Shown here: positions 45,975-54,911 of the stretch, one piece after another
Position numbering within the stretch: the first letter of the stretch is position 1
How the letters are laid out: each line of letters opens with the position of its first letter
Source: an uncultured Flavobacteriales bacterium
GTDB taxonomy: Bacteria; Bacteroidota; Bacteroidia; Flavobacteriales_D; Sanyastnellaceae
Length of the DNA stretch: 54,911 nucleotides
NCBI GenBank assembly: GCA_905478795.1
Contig: CAJQJX010000059.1
Location: forward strand, 1-54,911
Reading direction: 5' to 3'
Program-made: the position numbers and the translations under genes
The notes under the pieces: model-generated
Databases searched by the model: none
Told to the model about the DNA's origin: nothing
What the model saw: only the letters and a program-made list of their open reading frames with translations

Positions 45975-47231
45975 ATGTCTGGACCTCTATCCACCCGCCA
46001 AGTCACCGAGGGCATCATCCCCCTTGCGCCAGCGGATTTGAAGGAGGCCCGTTGGCATTGGTTCGACACATACAGTGAGGTTCCTTGGGAAGCATGGGAG
46101 GCCTTTCCCGGTGGCTCAGCTTACTTGGACCGCCGCTACCTCAAGGCCATGTCGGGTCACGGCAAGGTCCAATGCAGGTTGGGCATGATCAAGGCCAATA
46201 ACGGCTCCTGGCTCGGCGGCATTCTCATGCAGGCCGTCCAATCTGAATCCCGTTCTCCAGCTGACCACATGGATGTGTCCATTGGCGTCCGCATCGCCAC
46301 AGCCATCATGCACCCGGGTGGGAGGCCCTTCCGCTTTAGAACCCTTGTGGCCGGCCAAGGTCTGGGCAGTGGCGAGCACACCTTCTTATGGCGAGAGGAC
46401 ATACCACCTGCCCAACAGATTCAGTGGGTCGAACAGGCCTTTGACCAATGCGCCAAGCACTGGGGCATCCGTATTTGGATGGCCAAAGATTTTGGCCCCG
46501 AGTTGGACGCCGCCCTGGCGCCCCACTGGGGCCGACGATGGGCCCGCGCCACCTTTGATCCCGTGATGGAGGTCCCCCTCGACCCTACTTGGACCTCTGC
46601 GGATCAATGGCAAGCCGCCCTCCGCACCAAAGCCCGCACCAAGGTGCGGAGCATCCTTACCCGCAGCGCGGACCTCGACGTTGAACGCATTCACGAAACA
46701 GCCGAGCTCGAGCGCTTGGGACCACAGCTCATTGCACTCTACGACCAAGTCTATGGCAGGGCGAGCATTGTCATGGGGGGGTTAGAAGCCCGCGACTTCG
46801 CACGTCTCGCAGAGGAACTCGGACCTGACTTTACCGTCATGACCTACCGCCAAGAGGGCCGCCTTGTGGGTTTCCAGTGCGGCATGCACCACAGAGGGAG
46901 CGGCACCATCGAGGCTTACTACGTGGGTTTTGAATCTGAAATCAACAAGGAACGGGCGCTGTACCAGCGGATGCTCTTTGAATTCATAGCATGGGGCATT
47001 TCCCTTGGAGCGGTTCGGGTGGTGATGGGCCGGACAGCGCTCGAGATCAAGAGCACCCTCGGTGCCTTCCCCATCGCCCTCTCCACTTTTGTGCACATCA
47101 ATTTCCCCTTGGCCATGCCTTTTTTGCGTTGGATGATTCGAAAGGCACCGCCACATCCGTTTAAGCCTCGCCGAGCATGGCTGGCCGAATGGTGCGAGCG
47201 TTGGCAGGAAGCCGGCTACCGCATCAATTGA
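45975..47231 (+). CDS. BioF2/FemAB-like GNAT family acetyltransferase
   Basis: Protein of about 418 residues; the ATG at 45975 (MSGPLSTRQVTEG) is the best start, with 45951 as an alternative. Residues 240-385 resemble the BioF2-like acetyltransferase domain: RTKARTKVRSILTRSADLDVERI, LYDQVYGRASIVMGGLEARDF, GRLVGFQCGMHHRGSGTIEAYYVGF and INKERALYQRMLFEFIAWGI. The N-terminal half is a second GNAT-like copy, as in Fem ligases. Such proteins transfer amino acids or acyl groups to cell-wall or lipid targets. The last 8 bp overlap the end of the convergent YfhO-like gene. Confidence 0.75.
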   Translation: MSGPLSTRQVTEGIIPLAPADLKEARWHWFDTYSEVPWEAWEAFPGGSAYLDRRYLKAMSGHGKVQCRLGMIKANNGSWLGGILMQAVQSESRSPADHMDVSIGVRIATAIMHPGGRPFRFRTLVAGQGLGSGEHTFLWREDIPPAQQIQWVEQAFDQCAKHWGIRIWMAKDFGPELDAALAPHWGRRWARATFDPVMEVPLDPTWTSADQWQAALRTKARTKVRSILTRSADLDVERIHETAELERLGPQLIALYDQVYGRASIVMGGLEARDFARLAEELGPDFTVMTYRQEGRLVGFQCGMHHRGSGTIEAYYVGFESEINKERALYQRMLFEFIAWGISLGAVRVVMGRTALEIKSTLGAFPIALSTFVHINFPLAMPFLRWMIRKAPPHPFKPRRAWLAEWCERWQEAGYRIN

Positions 47232-49773
47232 TTTCCTCCACGGTACCGCGGCCCAAAAAGGCCATGGCCAAGCTGCCAAAGACAAACAGCAAGAGCAATC
47301 CGCTGCCCAAAGAAGCCATGGTGCGCGCGGACTGGACCGAAGGCAAGACAAACGCCATCTCCACCGAATGCTCACCGGCGGGGACCACCACACCACGCAG
47401 GGCGTAGTTGACCCGCAACAGATCAGCCGGTACGCCGTCAATGGTCAATTGCCACCCTTCTGGATAATGGACCTCGCTGAACACCAGCAAACCCTTGGCA
47501 GGCGCCGAAACACGGTATTCCTGAGCATCGGGCGTGAACGACACCAGCTCGGCACGGCCTCCATTCGCCGCTCCAGGCAGCACTCCTGCAAGGGCATCAG
47601 AATGGACTTCTGGTACCACGGCACGGCGCGAATCTGTCAAAGATTCCATGGCGGCCATTTCGGCGTCCGCGCCATCTGCCATGGACCATCCATTGGCAAA
47701 CCACGCATTACCCAGAGCCTCTCCATTGGGAATGGGCTGTTGCGCAGGGTCGTAGATGATATACTGCGCGTTGAGCATGGCATGCACCGGCATCGCCGCC
47801 AGCGCTGCATCCATTCCCGCAGAATTCGCCAAGGCCGCAAATTGTTGCTGCTCGGGCTGCAGCACGCGTTCAATCAAATCTTGATAGCGGCGCAATTTGG
47901 CCCCGTGATAGCCTCCTACACTCCGGTGCAGGTAACTGACGGACGCATCGCTAAATGCCCCGCGCAGGTTGAGCACTCGAAAGTGATCCACCGTCTGAAG
48001 TCCTGAAAATTTAGCCGCATCTAAAACGCGTTGCTCCCGCTTTCCGATCCGACCGGGGTAGGCAGCACGCACCCGCTCGACCTCAGCCTCGATGGCTTGC
48101 TGCACAGCGGGATTACGCCGCACCCGGTCGGCCAAAATCGCATTGTCCGCAGCAGCGGCGGTGTAGGGATACTTGTATTCGACGGTGCGCACCCAACCTC
48201 TGTCAGCAGGCTGATAACGGCGGGCCACCGAATGCATCTCCATCATCGTGACCAATGCCATGAATCCTATGAGACCATTGATGACCATGGGACGCGCGCC
48301 GCTGGCCCGCAATCGCACTGCAGCCAACAGTCCTGCCATTGCAACAAGCACCAAACCAAAACTGCGCCAAACGTCTGCGCTGAACACCTCCAATCTCTGC
48401 TCGAGCGCCCTGGCCGCTCCCAACTGCTCGACGGCACGGTCTGGTCTCACATGACTCTCAAAATCAAAAAACACAGTGGGCATCGCTCCAAACATCAAGA
48501 GCAACGCCACAGGAATGCCTGCTGCGACGAACAGCTTTCGGTTCCACTCCACCTTTCCTGCTGTCACATCCTTGAGCAACAGCCCCACGCCTATCGGCAG
48601 CATGCATTGGATGAGCATGAGCATCATCTTGGTGTCCCGGAACTTGGCAAATCCTGGCACATGCTCGAGGAAAAAGTCGGTCAATCCAGACGTATCGCGC
48701 CATGACAGCACGATGGCCAAGAGCGCCACCACCAGCATGGGCCAGCGCAGCACATCACGCCTCAGCACCAAAGACGCCATAAACAGCGCCATCAAGATGG
48801 CGCCAAAGTAGAATGCCCCGCCACTAAAGAGCTGCTCCCCCCAATACAAGGGGTTGTTCCCCCCTTTGATATCGGGCACCATGATGCTCCACCACTCACC
48901 GCGGCCCATGGAATACTGCAAGATGTAATCCTTGTCGAGGCCCGTATCCGCCACTTCCACTCCGGCAGCTGGGGTCAACAGCACTTCTCCCCGCGTGGTG
49001 TGCGGCGTATAGTCCAAGGTCGGCTTGATCAAAGCTCCATTGGGAATAAGGGCGATGCCCGCAGCAGCCAACAACACCCCGCCTGTAACCAAAGCCCGGC
49101 GCGCTGCACCCGACATCACGAGCCTGACCGTTTCTGCGATGCCAATACCCCCCACCAAAAAGGCCAAGTAATAGGTCATCTGCAAGTGGTTGGCCGACAA
49201 ATTGACAGCTGTAAAGGCCGCAGCAAGACCCGCACCCAACCACAGGTTTCGACGGTACGCCACCAGCACACCCGCCAAGATGCCCGGCAAGGTGGCGATC
49301 GACATCACTTTGGCCGCGTGGCCGGCGCCGAGGTATAAAATGTTGATCGTACTCAATCCAAAACCTATGGCCACAAGGGCCGAAATCCAGGGCCCACAAC
49401 CCAACACTGCAGCCAGTAAATAGGCGCACAACAGCGCCACCAGGAGGTGGTCAGCAGGACGCGGAAAACCCATGCGCAGGATGCGACCCAGCCAAGAACC
49501 CGCATTGACATCAGAGGTCCGCATGCCCAATTGGAATGTAGGCATACCGCCAAATTGACTGTCGGTCCAAAGCGCTTGCTCACCCGTCCGATCGCGGTGG
49601 TCATTGACCTCCTTGGTTGTCGCGATGTGGTGCTCGATATCCGGCATCCGGAGCCGATATCCATCAAAGGACTTTTTATAAAAAGTGCCTGCGATGACCA
49701 TCAACACAACGATGGCCATCACATGGGGCAAGACAGCGCGCAAGAGCTGGGCAGGATGAAGACGGTCGCTCAT
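47224..49773 (-). CDS. YfhO family membrane protein
   Basis: Protein of 849 residues with about 12-14 membrane helices and a large non-membrane C-terminal part (about 540-800) before a last helix pair. Marks: an N-terminal helix, then the extracytoplasmic loop TTKEVNDHRDRTGEQALWTDSQFGGMPTFQ, STINILYLGAGHAAKVMSIATLPG and YYLAFLVGGIGIAETVRL. The C-terminal part contains YHGAKLRRYQDLIERVL and a final beta-sandwich (FSEVHYPEGWQLTIDG). In Firmicutes YfhO helps glycosylate lipoteichoic acid; in the Bacteroidota the role is unknown but probably a lipid-linked sugar transferase. Third gene of the carB operon, 37 bp after DUF4834. Confidence 0.88.
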   Translation of the reverse strand: MSDRLHPAQLLRAVLPHVMAIVVLMVIAGTFYKKSFDGYRLRMPDIEHHIATTKEVNDHRDRTGEQALWTDSQFGGMPTFQLGMRTSDVNAGSWLGRILRMGFPRPADHLLVALLCAYLLAAVLGCGPWISALVAIGFGLSTINILYLGAGHAAKVMSIATLPGILAGVLVAYRRNLWLGAGLAAAFTAVNLSANHLQMTYYLAFLVGGIGIAETVRLVMSGAARRALVTGGVLLAAAGIALIPNGALIKPTLDYTPHTTRGEVLLTPAAGVEVADTGLDKDYILQYSMGRGEWWSIMVPDIKGGNNPLYWGEQLFSGGAFYFGAILMALFMASLVLRRDVLRWPMLVVALLAIVLSWRDTSGLTDFFLEHVPGFAKFRDTKMMLMLIQCMLPIGVGLLLKDVTAGKVEWNRKLFVAAGIPVALLLMFGAMPTVFFDFESHVRPDRAVEQLGAARALEQRLEVFSADVWRSFGLVLVAMAGLLAAVRLRASGARPMVINGLIGFMALVTMMEMHSVARRYQPADRGWVRTVEYKYPYTAAAADNAILADRVRRNPAVQQAIEAEVERVRAAYPGRIGKREQRVLDAAKFSGLQTVDHFRVLNLRGAFSDASVSYLHRSVGGYHGAKLRRYQDLIERVLQPEQQQFAALANSAGMDAALAAMPVHAMLNAQYIIYDPAQQPIPNGEALGNAWFANGWSMADGADAEMAAMESLTDSRRAVVPEVHSDALAGVLPGAANGGRAELVSFTPDAQEYRVSAPAKGLLVFSEVHYPEGWQLTIDGVPADLLRVNYALRGVVVPAGEHSVEMAFVLPSVQSARTMASLGSGLLLLFVFGSLAMAFLGRGTVEEIN

Positions 49774-49810
49774 TGGGGCAAGTTAGGCACCACAGAGAAG
49801 TGGGGCCGTC

Positions 49811-50056
49811 TCAGGAAGTGCCGCTTTGTCCCCCCTCTTCGTCGGCAACTTCTTCAAATTCGACATACTCACCGAGGTGGTCATCTTTGGCTTTCTCAGG
49901 GGTTTGCCCTCTTTCAGGCGCCCCTGAACCAGCCCCCCTTTGGGCGCCTTGGCGCGGTGAGGTCCGCCCCCTGCCACCAAATACGCGGTCGAGAAAGCGA
50001 AAGACAAACCAAGCAACGACCAGTCCAACCAGGGTGCGAAACAACCCAGGCAACAT
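49811..50056 (-). CDS. DUF4834 family small membrane protein
   Basis: Protein of 81 residues. One membrane helix (LFRTLVGLVVAWFVFRFLDRVF, about 5-26), then a Gly/Arg-rich linker and the conserved acidic end GEYVEFEEVADEE, which is the signature of DUF4834 (usually GEYVDYEEI). The ATG overlaps the carB stop by one base (TAATG). An alternative frame at 49783-50028 has no such match and is rejected. Function unknown; the carB-DUF4834 order recurs in flavobacteria as far as I recall. Confidence 0.8.
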   Translation of the reverse strand: MLPGLFRTLVGLVVAWFVFRFLDRVFGGRGRTSPRQGAQRGAGSGAPERGQTPEKAKDDHLGEYVEFEEVADEEGGQSGTS

Positions 50057-52872
50057 TACTTGGACAGGTAAAGGTTGCGCTCAGAGTAGACCTTCCTGAA
50101 GAACGGGTCGCGCAACGTATCGATAAAGCGAATCGCCTCGCCTGTTGACTTCATCTCCGGACCGAGCTCCTTGTTGACTTCCGGGAACTTCGAATAGCTG
50201 AAGACGGGAATCTTGATGGCGTAACCACGCTTGCGGGGCTGGAAATTGAAATCCTTGACCTTCTTCTCTCCAAGCATCACCTCCGTAGCATACTTCACAT
50301 AAGGCTCCTGATAGGCCTTGGCGATGAAGGGCACCGTGCGCGATGCACGGGGGTTGGCTTCGATGACGAATACCGTGTCGTCCTTCACGGCGAACTGAAT
50401 GTTGAGCAAGCCCTTGGTTTCCAAAGCCACTGCCACCTTCTTGGTGATGTCCTCAATTTGGGCCAGGATCAAATCCCCCAAGTTGTAAGGAGGCAATACG
50501 GCATAGGAGTCTCCAGAATGGATACCGGCAGGCTCAATGTGCTGCATCACACCAATGATGTAGGTGTCTTCTCCATCGCAAATGGCATCGGCCTCGCACT
50601 CAATGGCCCCTTCCAAGAAATGGTCAAGCAAAATCTGGTTGTCCGGCATGTCGCGGAGGATGTCCACGACGTGGTGCTCTAGGCCCTTTTCACTGATGAC
50701 AATTTTCATCCGCTGACCACCCAATACATAGCTCGGACGCACCAAAAGGGGGAAGCCCAACTCTCGGCTCAACTCGATGGCCTGCTGCGCCGAAGTCACC
50801 GCTCCAAATTTTGGATATGGGACTTCAAGGTCCTTGAGCAGGGTAGAGAAACGGCCACGGTCCTCCGCAATGTCGAGCGCTTGATAGCTCGTCCCCATGA
50901 TCGGAATGCCATAACGCTCCAGCTTTTCGGCCAACTTCAATGCCGTCTGCCCGCCCAGCTGCACGATCACGCCTTCGGGCTTTTCGTGTCGGATGATATC
51001 GTAGATGTGCTCCCAGAAAACCGGCTCGAAATACAGGCGGTCCGCTGTATCGCTGTCGGTCGAAACCGTTTCGGGGTTGCAATTGATCATCACCGCCTCG
51101 TAACCGGCAGCGCGGGCCGCCATCACGCCGTGAACGCAGCAATAATCAAACTCGATCCCCTGGCCAATGCGGTTGGGTCCACTGCCCAGCACCACAATCT
51201 TGCGCCCCTCGGTTTTGGGTGACTCGTTGGCCTCGCAAAACGTGCTGTAGTAATAGGGGGTTTGCGCTTTGAACTCAGCGGCACAGGTATCCACCAAGCG
51301 GTAACTGCGTTCAATGCCCAGGTCGACACGGCGGTCAAAAACCTCGCTTTCCTTGGCCCGCACAATGTGGCCAATCTGCCGGTCCGCAAAACCCTTGAGC
51401 TTGGCCTCCTTCATGAGGTCAAACGGAATGTCTTCAAGGCGGTACTTCCCAATGCGGCCCTCGAGTTCGATCAGACCCTCAATTTGACGCAAGAACCAAG
51501 GGTCAATCTTGGTCTTTTCCTGAATCGTATTCATGGGGATGCCCAACTTGATGGCATCGTAGAGGTGGAACAGCCTGTTCCAAGAGGGAAACTGCAAGGA
51601 GTGCAGAATCTGGTCCTGGTCGCGCAGCTCTTTGCCGTCGGCACCCAGTCCGTTCCGCTTGATCTCAAGAGATTGACAAGCTTTTTGAAGGGCCTCCTGG
51701 AAGCTCCGTCCAATGCCCATCACCTCACCCACGGACTTCATCTGCAAACCCAGTTCGCGGTTGGCCCCTTCAAACTTGTCGAAGTTCCAACGCGGAATCT
51801 TCACAATCACGTAGTCCAACGTAGGCTCAAAGAATGCGCTCGTCGTTCCCGTGATGGGGTTGGTCAACTCGTCGAGGTGATAACCAATCGCAAGCTTGGC
51901 AGCAATCTTGGCAATCGGATAACCCGTCGCCTTGGAAGCCAGTGCCGAAGAGCGGCTCACACGCGGATTGATTTCGATCGCAATAATGTCCTCTTTATCA
52001 TCAGGCGACACCGCAAACTGCACGTTGCAACCTCCGGCAAAAGCACCGATGGAGTTCATCATGTGGATGGCCATGTCGCGCATCCTTTGGAAGGTGCTGT
52101 CCGACAGCGTCATCGCTGGGGCCACGGTAATGGAATCGCCCGTGTGGATGCCCATGGGGTCGAAGTTCTCAATAGAACAAATGATGACCACATTGTCGTT
52201 GGCATCACGCAACAACTCCAGCTCAAACTCCTTCCAACCCAGCAGCGCCTTATCGATCATCACCTCGTGGATCGGTGAGATGTGCAGCGCGCGGGTCAGC
52301 AATCCGTCAAACTCGGCGGGGTCGTGCACAATGGAAGCCCCCGCTCCTCCGAGGGTGAAGGACGAACGGATGCACAGTGGGAACCCGAATTTCTGCGCCG
52401 CTTCCTTGCCTTCGAGAAAACTCTTTGCGGTCGCTTGTGGCGCCATCGGAACCCCGATCTCGTCCATGAGCAACCGGAAACGCTCGCGGTTCTCAGTGAT
52501 GTCGATGGCGTCAATGTTCACGCCGATCAGCTTGACCCCATGTTCCTCCCAGATGCCCATCTCATCACAGGTGATGCAGAGGTTCAAAGCCGTCTGCCCG
52601 CCCATGGTGGGCAAAACAGCATCGATGTCGTGCTTCTGAAGAATCTCTTCAATCGACTCCGGCTCGAGCGGTTTGAGGTAAATGTTGTCTGCCACGACCG
52701 GGTCGGTCATGATGGTGGCAGGGTTGGAATTGATGAGGGTCACCTCAATGCCTTCTTCGCGAAGCGAGCGCGAGGCTTGAGATCCGGAATAATCGAACTC
52801 GCAAGCCTGTCCGATGACGATGGGTCCACTTCCAATGATGAGGACGGACTTGATGCTCGTGTCTTTCGGCAT
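50056..52872 (-). CDS. carB: Carbamoyl-phosphate synthase large subunit
   Basis: Protein of 938 residues from the ATG at 52872, which follows a run of nine A residues on the coding strand; the longer frame is a spurious extension. Two ATP-grasp halves are visible: VLIIGSGPIVIGQACEFDYSG and SSFTLGGAGASIVHD in the first (bicarbonate activation), and VVLGSGPNRIGQGIEFDYCCVH and RPSYVLGGQRMKIV in the second (carbamate phosphorylation). The oligomerisation region lies between (about 400-550). The C-terminal MGS-like allosteric domain of about 130 residues in E. coli is absent; the chain ends at FRKVYSERNLYLSK. Short CarB forms are usual in this phylum. It feeds arginine and pyrimidine synthesis; the small subunit is elsewhere. 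Confidence 0.97.
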   Translation of the reverse strand: MPKDTSIKSVLIIGSGPIVIGQACEFDYSGSQASRSLREEGIEVTLINSNPATIMTDPVVADNIYLKPLEPESIEEILQKHDIDAVLPTMGGQTALNLCITCDEMGIWEEHGVKLIGVNIDAIDITENRERFRLLMDEIGVPMAPQATAKSFLEGKEAAQKFGFPLCIRSSFTLGGAGASIVHDPAEFDGLLTRALHISPIHEVMIDKALLGWKEFELELLRDANDNVVIICSIENFDPMGIHTGDSITVAPAMTLSDSTFQRMRDMAIHMMNSIGAFAGGCNVQFAVSPDDKEDIIAIEINPRVSRSSALASKATGYPIAKIAAKLAIGYHLDELTNPITGTTSAFFEPTLDYVIVKIPRWNFDKFEGANRELGLQMKSVGEVMGIGRSFQEALQKACQSLEIKRNGLGADGKELRDQDQILHSLQFPSWNRLFHLYDAIKLGIPMNTIQEKTKIDPWFLRQIEGLIELEGRIGKYRLEDIPFDLMKEAKLKGFADRQIGHIVRAKESEVFDRRVDLGIERSYRLVDTCAAEFKAQTPYYYSTFCEANESPKTEGRKIVVLGSGPNRIGQGIEFDYCCVHGVMAARAAGYEAVMINCNPETVSTDSDTADRLYFEPVFWEHIYDIIRHEKPEGVIVQLGGQTALKLAEKLERYGIPIMGTSYQALDIAEDRGRFSTLLKDLEVPYPKFGAVTSAQQAIELSRELGFPLLVRPSYVLGGQRMKIVISEKGLEHHVVDILRDMPDNQILLDHFLEGAIECEADAICDGEDTYIIGVMQHIEPAGIHSGDSYAVLPPYNLGDLILAQIEDITKKVAVALETKGLLNIQFAVKDDTVFVIEANPRASRTVPFIAKAYQEPYVKYATEVMLGEKKVKDFNFQPRKRGYAIKIPVFSYSKFPEVNKELGPEMKSTGEAIRFIDTLRDPFFRKVYSERNLYLSK

Positions 52873-52916
52873 TTTTTTTTTCCGGACAGCAACGACGCTC
52901 TCTGGGAAAACCGGTG

Positions 52917-52924
52917 CAAACCTA
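52917..52924 (-). promoter_or_regulatory. Candidate -7 box TAGGTTTG of carB
   Basis: Minus strand reads TAGGTTTG, a perfect TAnnTTTG, 44 nt before the carB ATG. The resulting leader would be about 38 nt and ends in an A-rich tract, typical of Bacteroidota initiation regions. No good -33 element was found. Confidence 0.5.
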
Positions 52925-52973
52925 CCCCACACCCTCCAATCCTCCTCGCTCTGTTTTCCACACGAAATCCCGG

Positions 52974-53855
52974 ATGAATGACAAAGAACCACCGAACTTT
53001 GTCGCCATGGCTTTGTCACCCGATGTCGTTCCTGAGTCCACCCCATCCGAAGTGGTACGCAAAGTGCACAACCAGAAGGGTGTAGCCATAGAATACGCCC
53101 TGTGGAAACCGCCGCATTCATCTGGCCAATGTGCCATTGCGCTGCACGGGTTCAGCAGGCCGCTCGAAGACATGCTGGCAACCCGACCGTTGCTCCCTGA
53201 CGGCGTGGCACTTCTGATGCCGCATCTGCCTGCCCACGGCCGCTCTTCGGGACACCACAGGCCGCTCGAGATCGCGGACTGGACCGAGGCGATGAAAGCA
53301 CTCCTCAATGCCGAAGGGCTCGAATTTAGCGGCACCCTGATCGGGTATAGCCTTGGGGGACGACTGGCCCTCACCTGGTTTGGTTTGAACCCGACGCAGT
53401 TTTCCAAGGTGATGCTGCTGGCGCCCGATGGACTCGTCAAAAACCCAGGCTACCGACTCTCAGTGGACACCACCCTGGGCCGCGCCTGGCTTGGCCAAAG
53501 CGAAAAGCAGCGAAATGCCATCGTCCGTATGCTCACTTGGTGGCGGGCCCGGGGCATCCTTCCAGAGCACTTTTACCAGTTCTCACTGTTTCATTTGGCT
53601 TCAGCAGAAATGTGGGCCATGGTCGTCGATTGCTGGTGCTCTTTGCGCCAGTTTTGGCCCCCAAAAAGCAGGCGTTTACAGGAGCTATCAAAAGCACACC
53701 CCGGTATTTTAGAAGCCCATTTCGGAGCGCGCGACAAGGTCATTAAACCCGCGAATGCCCGCGTTTTGAACAACGTATGTCCTGTCCATTTTCACCCTTG
53801 CGGTCATGGTCTTTTGCGACCGGACATCATCGAAAGGATTGCTTCACCATCTTGA
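52974..53855 (+). CDS. Alpha/beta hydrolase
   Basis: Protein of about 293 residues (ATG at 52974; 53007 also possible). Fold marks: IALHGFSRPLEDM (oxyanion strand), MPHLPAHGRSSGHH, GYSLGGRLAL with nucleophile S126, and HPCGHGLLRP with H278 near the end. The substrate is unknown; overall length and the short lid (about 165-220, WLGQSEKQRNAIVRMLTWW) resemble the MenH/BioH group of esterases and thioesterases. The following GTG start lies 4 bp after the stop, so the two genes are cotranscribed. Confidence 0.85.
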   Translation: MNDKEPPNFVAMALSPDVVPESTPSEVVRKVHNQKGVAIEYALWKPPHSSGQCAIALHGFSRPLEDMLATRPLLPDGVALLMPHLPAHGRSSGHHRPLEIADWTEAMKALLNAEGLEFSGTLIGYSLGGRLALTWFGLNPTQFSKVMLLAPDGLVKNPGYRLSVDTTLGRAWLGQSEKQRNAIVRMLTWWRARGILPEHFYQFSLFHLASAEMWAMVVDCWCSLRQFWPPKSRRLQELSKAHPGILEAHFGARDKVIKPANARVLNNVCPVHFHPCGHGLLRPDIIERIASPS

Positions 53856-53859
53856 ACCC

Positions 53860-54630
53860 GTGAACGAGAGTACGCCACATCCCATTTCTGAGCGCTGGAT
53901 CACCTCTTTGGAGTCCGCTGTTTCAGAGGGCCGCAAAGGCCTTGCTGTGTTGGTGGACCCCGACAACATTCGCGACAGCGAAGACTTAGATTGGATGTCT
54001 GGCCCGGGATTTGACGCTGTTCACACGGTATTGCTAGGAGGCAGCCTGGTCACCGAAGGCTCAATGGATACCGTGGCGTCTTGGATCCGTGAGCGCACCG
54101 ACACCCCCATCGTGCTCTTCCCTGGGGCTCCAAGCCAACTGACCGCAGAAGCCGACGCCCTGTTGTTCTTGTCCGTGATCAGCGGGCGAAACCCCGATGC
54201 CCTCATCGGCAAACACGTAGAAGCGGCCACCCGGGTCCGAGAGCTGGGACTCGATGCCGTAGGCTGTGGCTACATGCTCATTGACGGCGGCCGGACCACC
54301 ACCGCGCATTACATGAGTGGCTCCTTGCCGATCCCAGGCGACAAGCCCGACATCGCGGCCACCACCGCTTTGGCAGGACACTACCTCGGACAACAGTGCA
54401 TGTACCTGGACACGGGCAGCGGTGCAGACCGCCCGGTATCGACCGACATGATCGCCGCCGTGCGCGCTGCGGTTCCCTGCCCCATCATTGTCGGCGGCGG
54501 CATGACCTCGCCCGACGCCGTCATGGACGCTTGGGCCTCCGGTGCCGACCTTGCTGTTGTAGGCTCTGCCATCGAACGCGACCCCCACTTCCTCAGCGCT
54601 TTCGCTGCACAGGCCGAACGCCAGCGCTGA
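53860..54630 (+). CDS. Geranylgeranylglyceryl phosphate synthase family protein
   Basis: Protein of 256 residues assuming the GTG at 53860, 4 bp after the hydrolase stop; the ATG at 53806 would run back into the hydrolase gene. TIM-barrel prenyltransferase marks: LAVLVDPDNI (Mg-binding Asp), VLLGGSLVTEG, VLFPGAPSQLTAEADALLFLSVISGRNP, GCGYMLIDGG, YLDTGSGAD, and the phosphate-binding IIVGGGMTSPDA and DLAVVGSAIE. Archaeal-type enzymes join geranylgeranyl diphosphate to glycerol-1-phosphate; bacterial homologues occur in the Bacteroidota and may make ether lipids. No glycerol-1-phosphate dehydrogenase is in the window. Confidence 0.93.
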   Translation: MNESTPHPISERWITSLESAVSEGRKGLAVLVDPDNIRDSEDLDWMSGPGFDAVHTVLLGGSLVTEGSMDTVASWIRERTDTPIVLFPGAPSQLTAEADALLFLSVISGRNPDALIGKHVEAATRVRELGLDAVGCGYMLIDGGRTTTAHYMSGSLPIPGDKPDIAATTALAGHYLGQQCMYLDTGSGADRPVSTDMIAAVRAAVPCPIIVGGGMTSPDAVMDAWASGADLAVVGSAIERDPHFLSAFAAQAERQR

Positions 54631-54644
54631 GCAGCGCCTGCCGA

Positions 54645-54911
54645 TCAGAACTTGTAGGTCAGGGCCACATTGAAGTGGCGCCCCGCCTGCGGATAGAAGA
54701 AGTTCTCCCGCACCACGAAATCCGGACCTGCGGAATACCCGTAGGTATAGCCATTGGCACTGTACTCCGCGTCGAGCGCGTTTTCCACCCAGACATCGAG
54801 CCGGGTGCGATCCAGCACCTTGCCGTCCTTGACCGTTGGCAAGTGGAGGCTCGCCCGCAGCTGGGACACCGTATAGGCCGGCAACAAGGCGGCACCCGTG
54901 TTGTCCATGTA
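54645..54911 (-). CDS. TonB-dependent receptor, C-terminal end (partial)
   Basis: Only the last 88 or so residues are present; the gene runs off the window edge at 54911. The sequence RLDVWVENALDAEYSANGYTYGYS and the end QAGRHFNVALTYKF, with a terminal Phe, is the final strand set of a TonB-dependent outer-membrane receptor. The ligand cannot be judged from this part. It converges with the GGGP synthase gene, with a 14-bp gap. Confidence 0.85.
   Translation of the reverse strand, partial: YMDNTGAALLPAYTVSQLRASLHLPTVKDGKVLDRTRLDVWVENALDAEYSANGYTYGYSAGPDFVVRENFFYPQAGRHFNVALTYKF

Noticed and set aside
49783-50028. Alternative 81-codon minus-strand frame overlapping DUF4834
   Set aside because: The other frame (49811-50056) has a membrane helix, the GEYVEFEE signature and a one-base overlap with carB.

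Overview
The window reads as one chromosomal segment of a GC-rich member of the Bacteroidota, most likely a marine Flavobacteriales lineage. Supporting signs are type IX secretion C-terminal domains of both type A (14053-15951) and type B (20570-26125), TAnnTTTG-type -7 promoter boxes, families largely confined to the phylum (DUF4924, DUF4834, a DUF6090-like protein), a CarB without the C-terminal regulatory domain, and many Cys-rich repeats of the type GCTDPxAxNYxPxA. No phage, insertion sequence, CRISPR array, rRNA or tRNA was seen.

Layout. 16-5453: a small membrane protein, an SH3b-containing secreted protein, a large Asp-box (BNR/VPS10-like) secreted protein and a TIGR03643 protein. 5605-7674: a fused CitE-like lyase/MaoC-like hydratase. 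7713-9018: a RETRON, made of a reverse transcriptase with the retron marks NAxxH and VTG, preceded by a roughly 190-nt structured RNA bounded by a perfect 11-bp a1/a2 inverted repeat; no effector gene adjoins it. 9184-13618: trmL, an MBOAT/SGNH O-acylation pair and a SulP transporter. 14053-15951: a secreted cupredoxin-like protein. 16089-18454: an amino-acid-type permease coupled to a Rieske oxygenase. 18558-26125: two overlapping BamE/SmpA-like envelope proteins and a giant PKD-type protein. 26206-28684: a zinc-less sirtuin and two tandem paralogous membrane proteins. 29381-30466: an M42 aminopeptidase.

30479-35556 is a second notable block, read right to left: an Rv1355c-like ThiF/E1-type adenylyltransferase, a putative GNAT/autoinducer-synthase-like acyltransferase, a 7TMR-DISM histidine kinase, and two response regulators without a DNA-binding domain. 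Overlapping reading frames suggest one transcript and possibly a signal-synthesis plus signal-sensing device (inference).

36148-54911 is mostly housekeeping and nutrient use: DUF4924 and a small partner, DUF1853, a sodium:solute symporter divergent from a periplasmic GH2 beta-galactosidase, a TonB-dependent receptor-like protein, a DCC thiol oxidoreductase, a BioF2/FemAB-like acetyltransferase, the carB-DUF4834-yfhO-like operon, an alpha/beta hydrolase coupled to a geranylgeranylglyceryl-phosphate synthase family protein, and the end of another TonB-dependent receptor cut by the window edge.

All assignments come from reading motifs and gene order; no database search was run.
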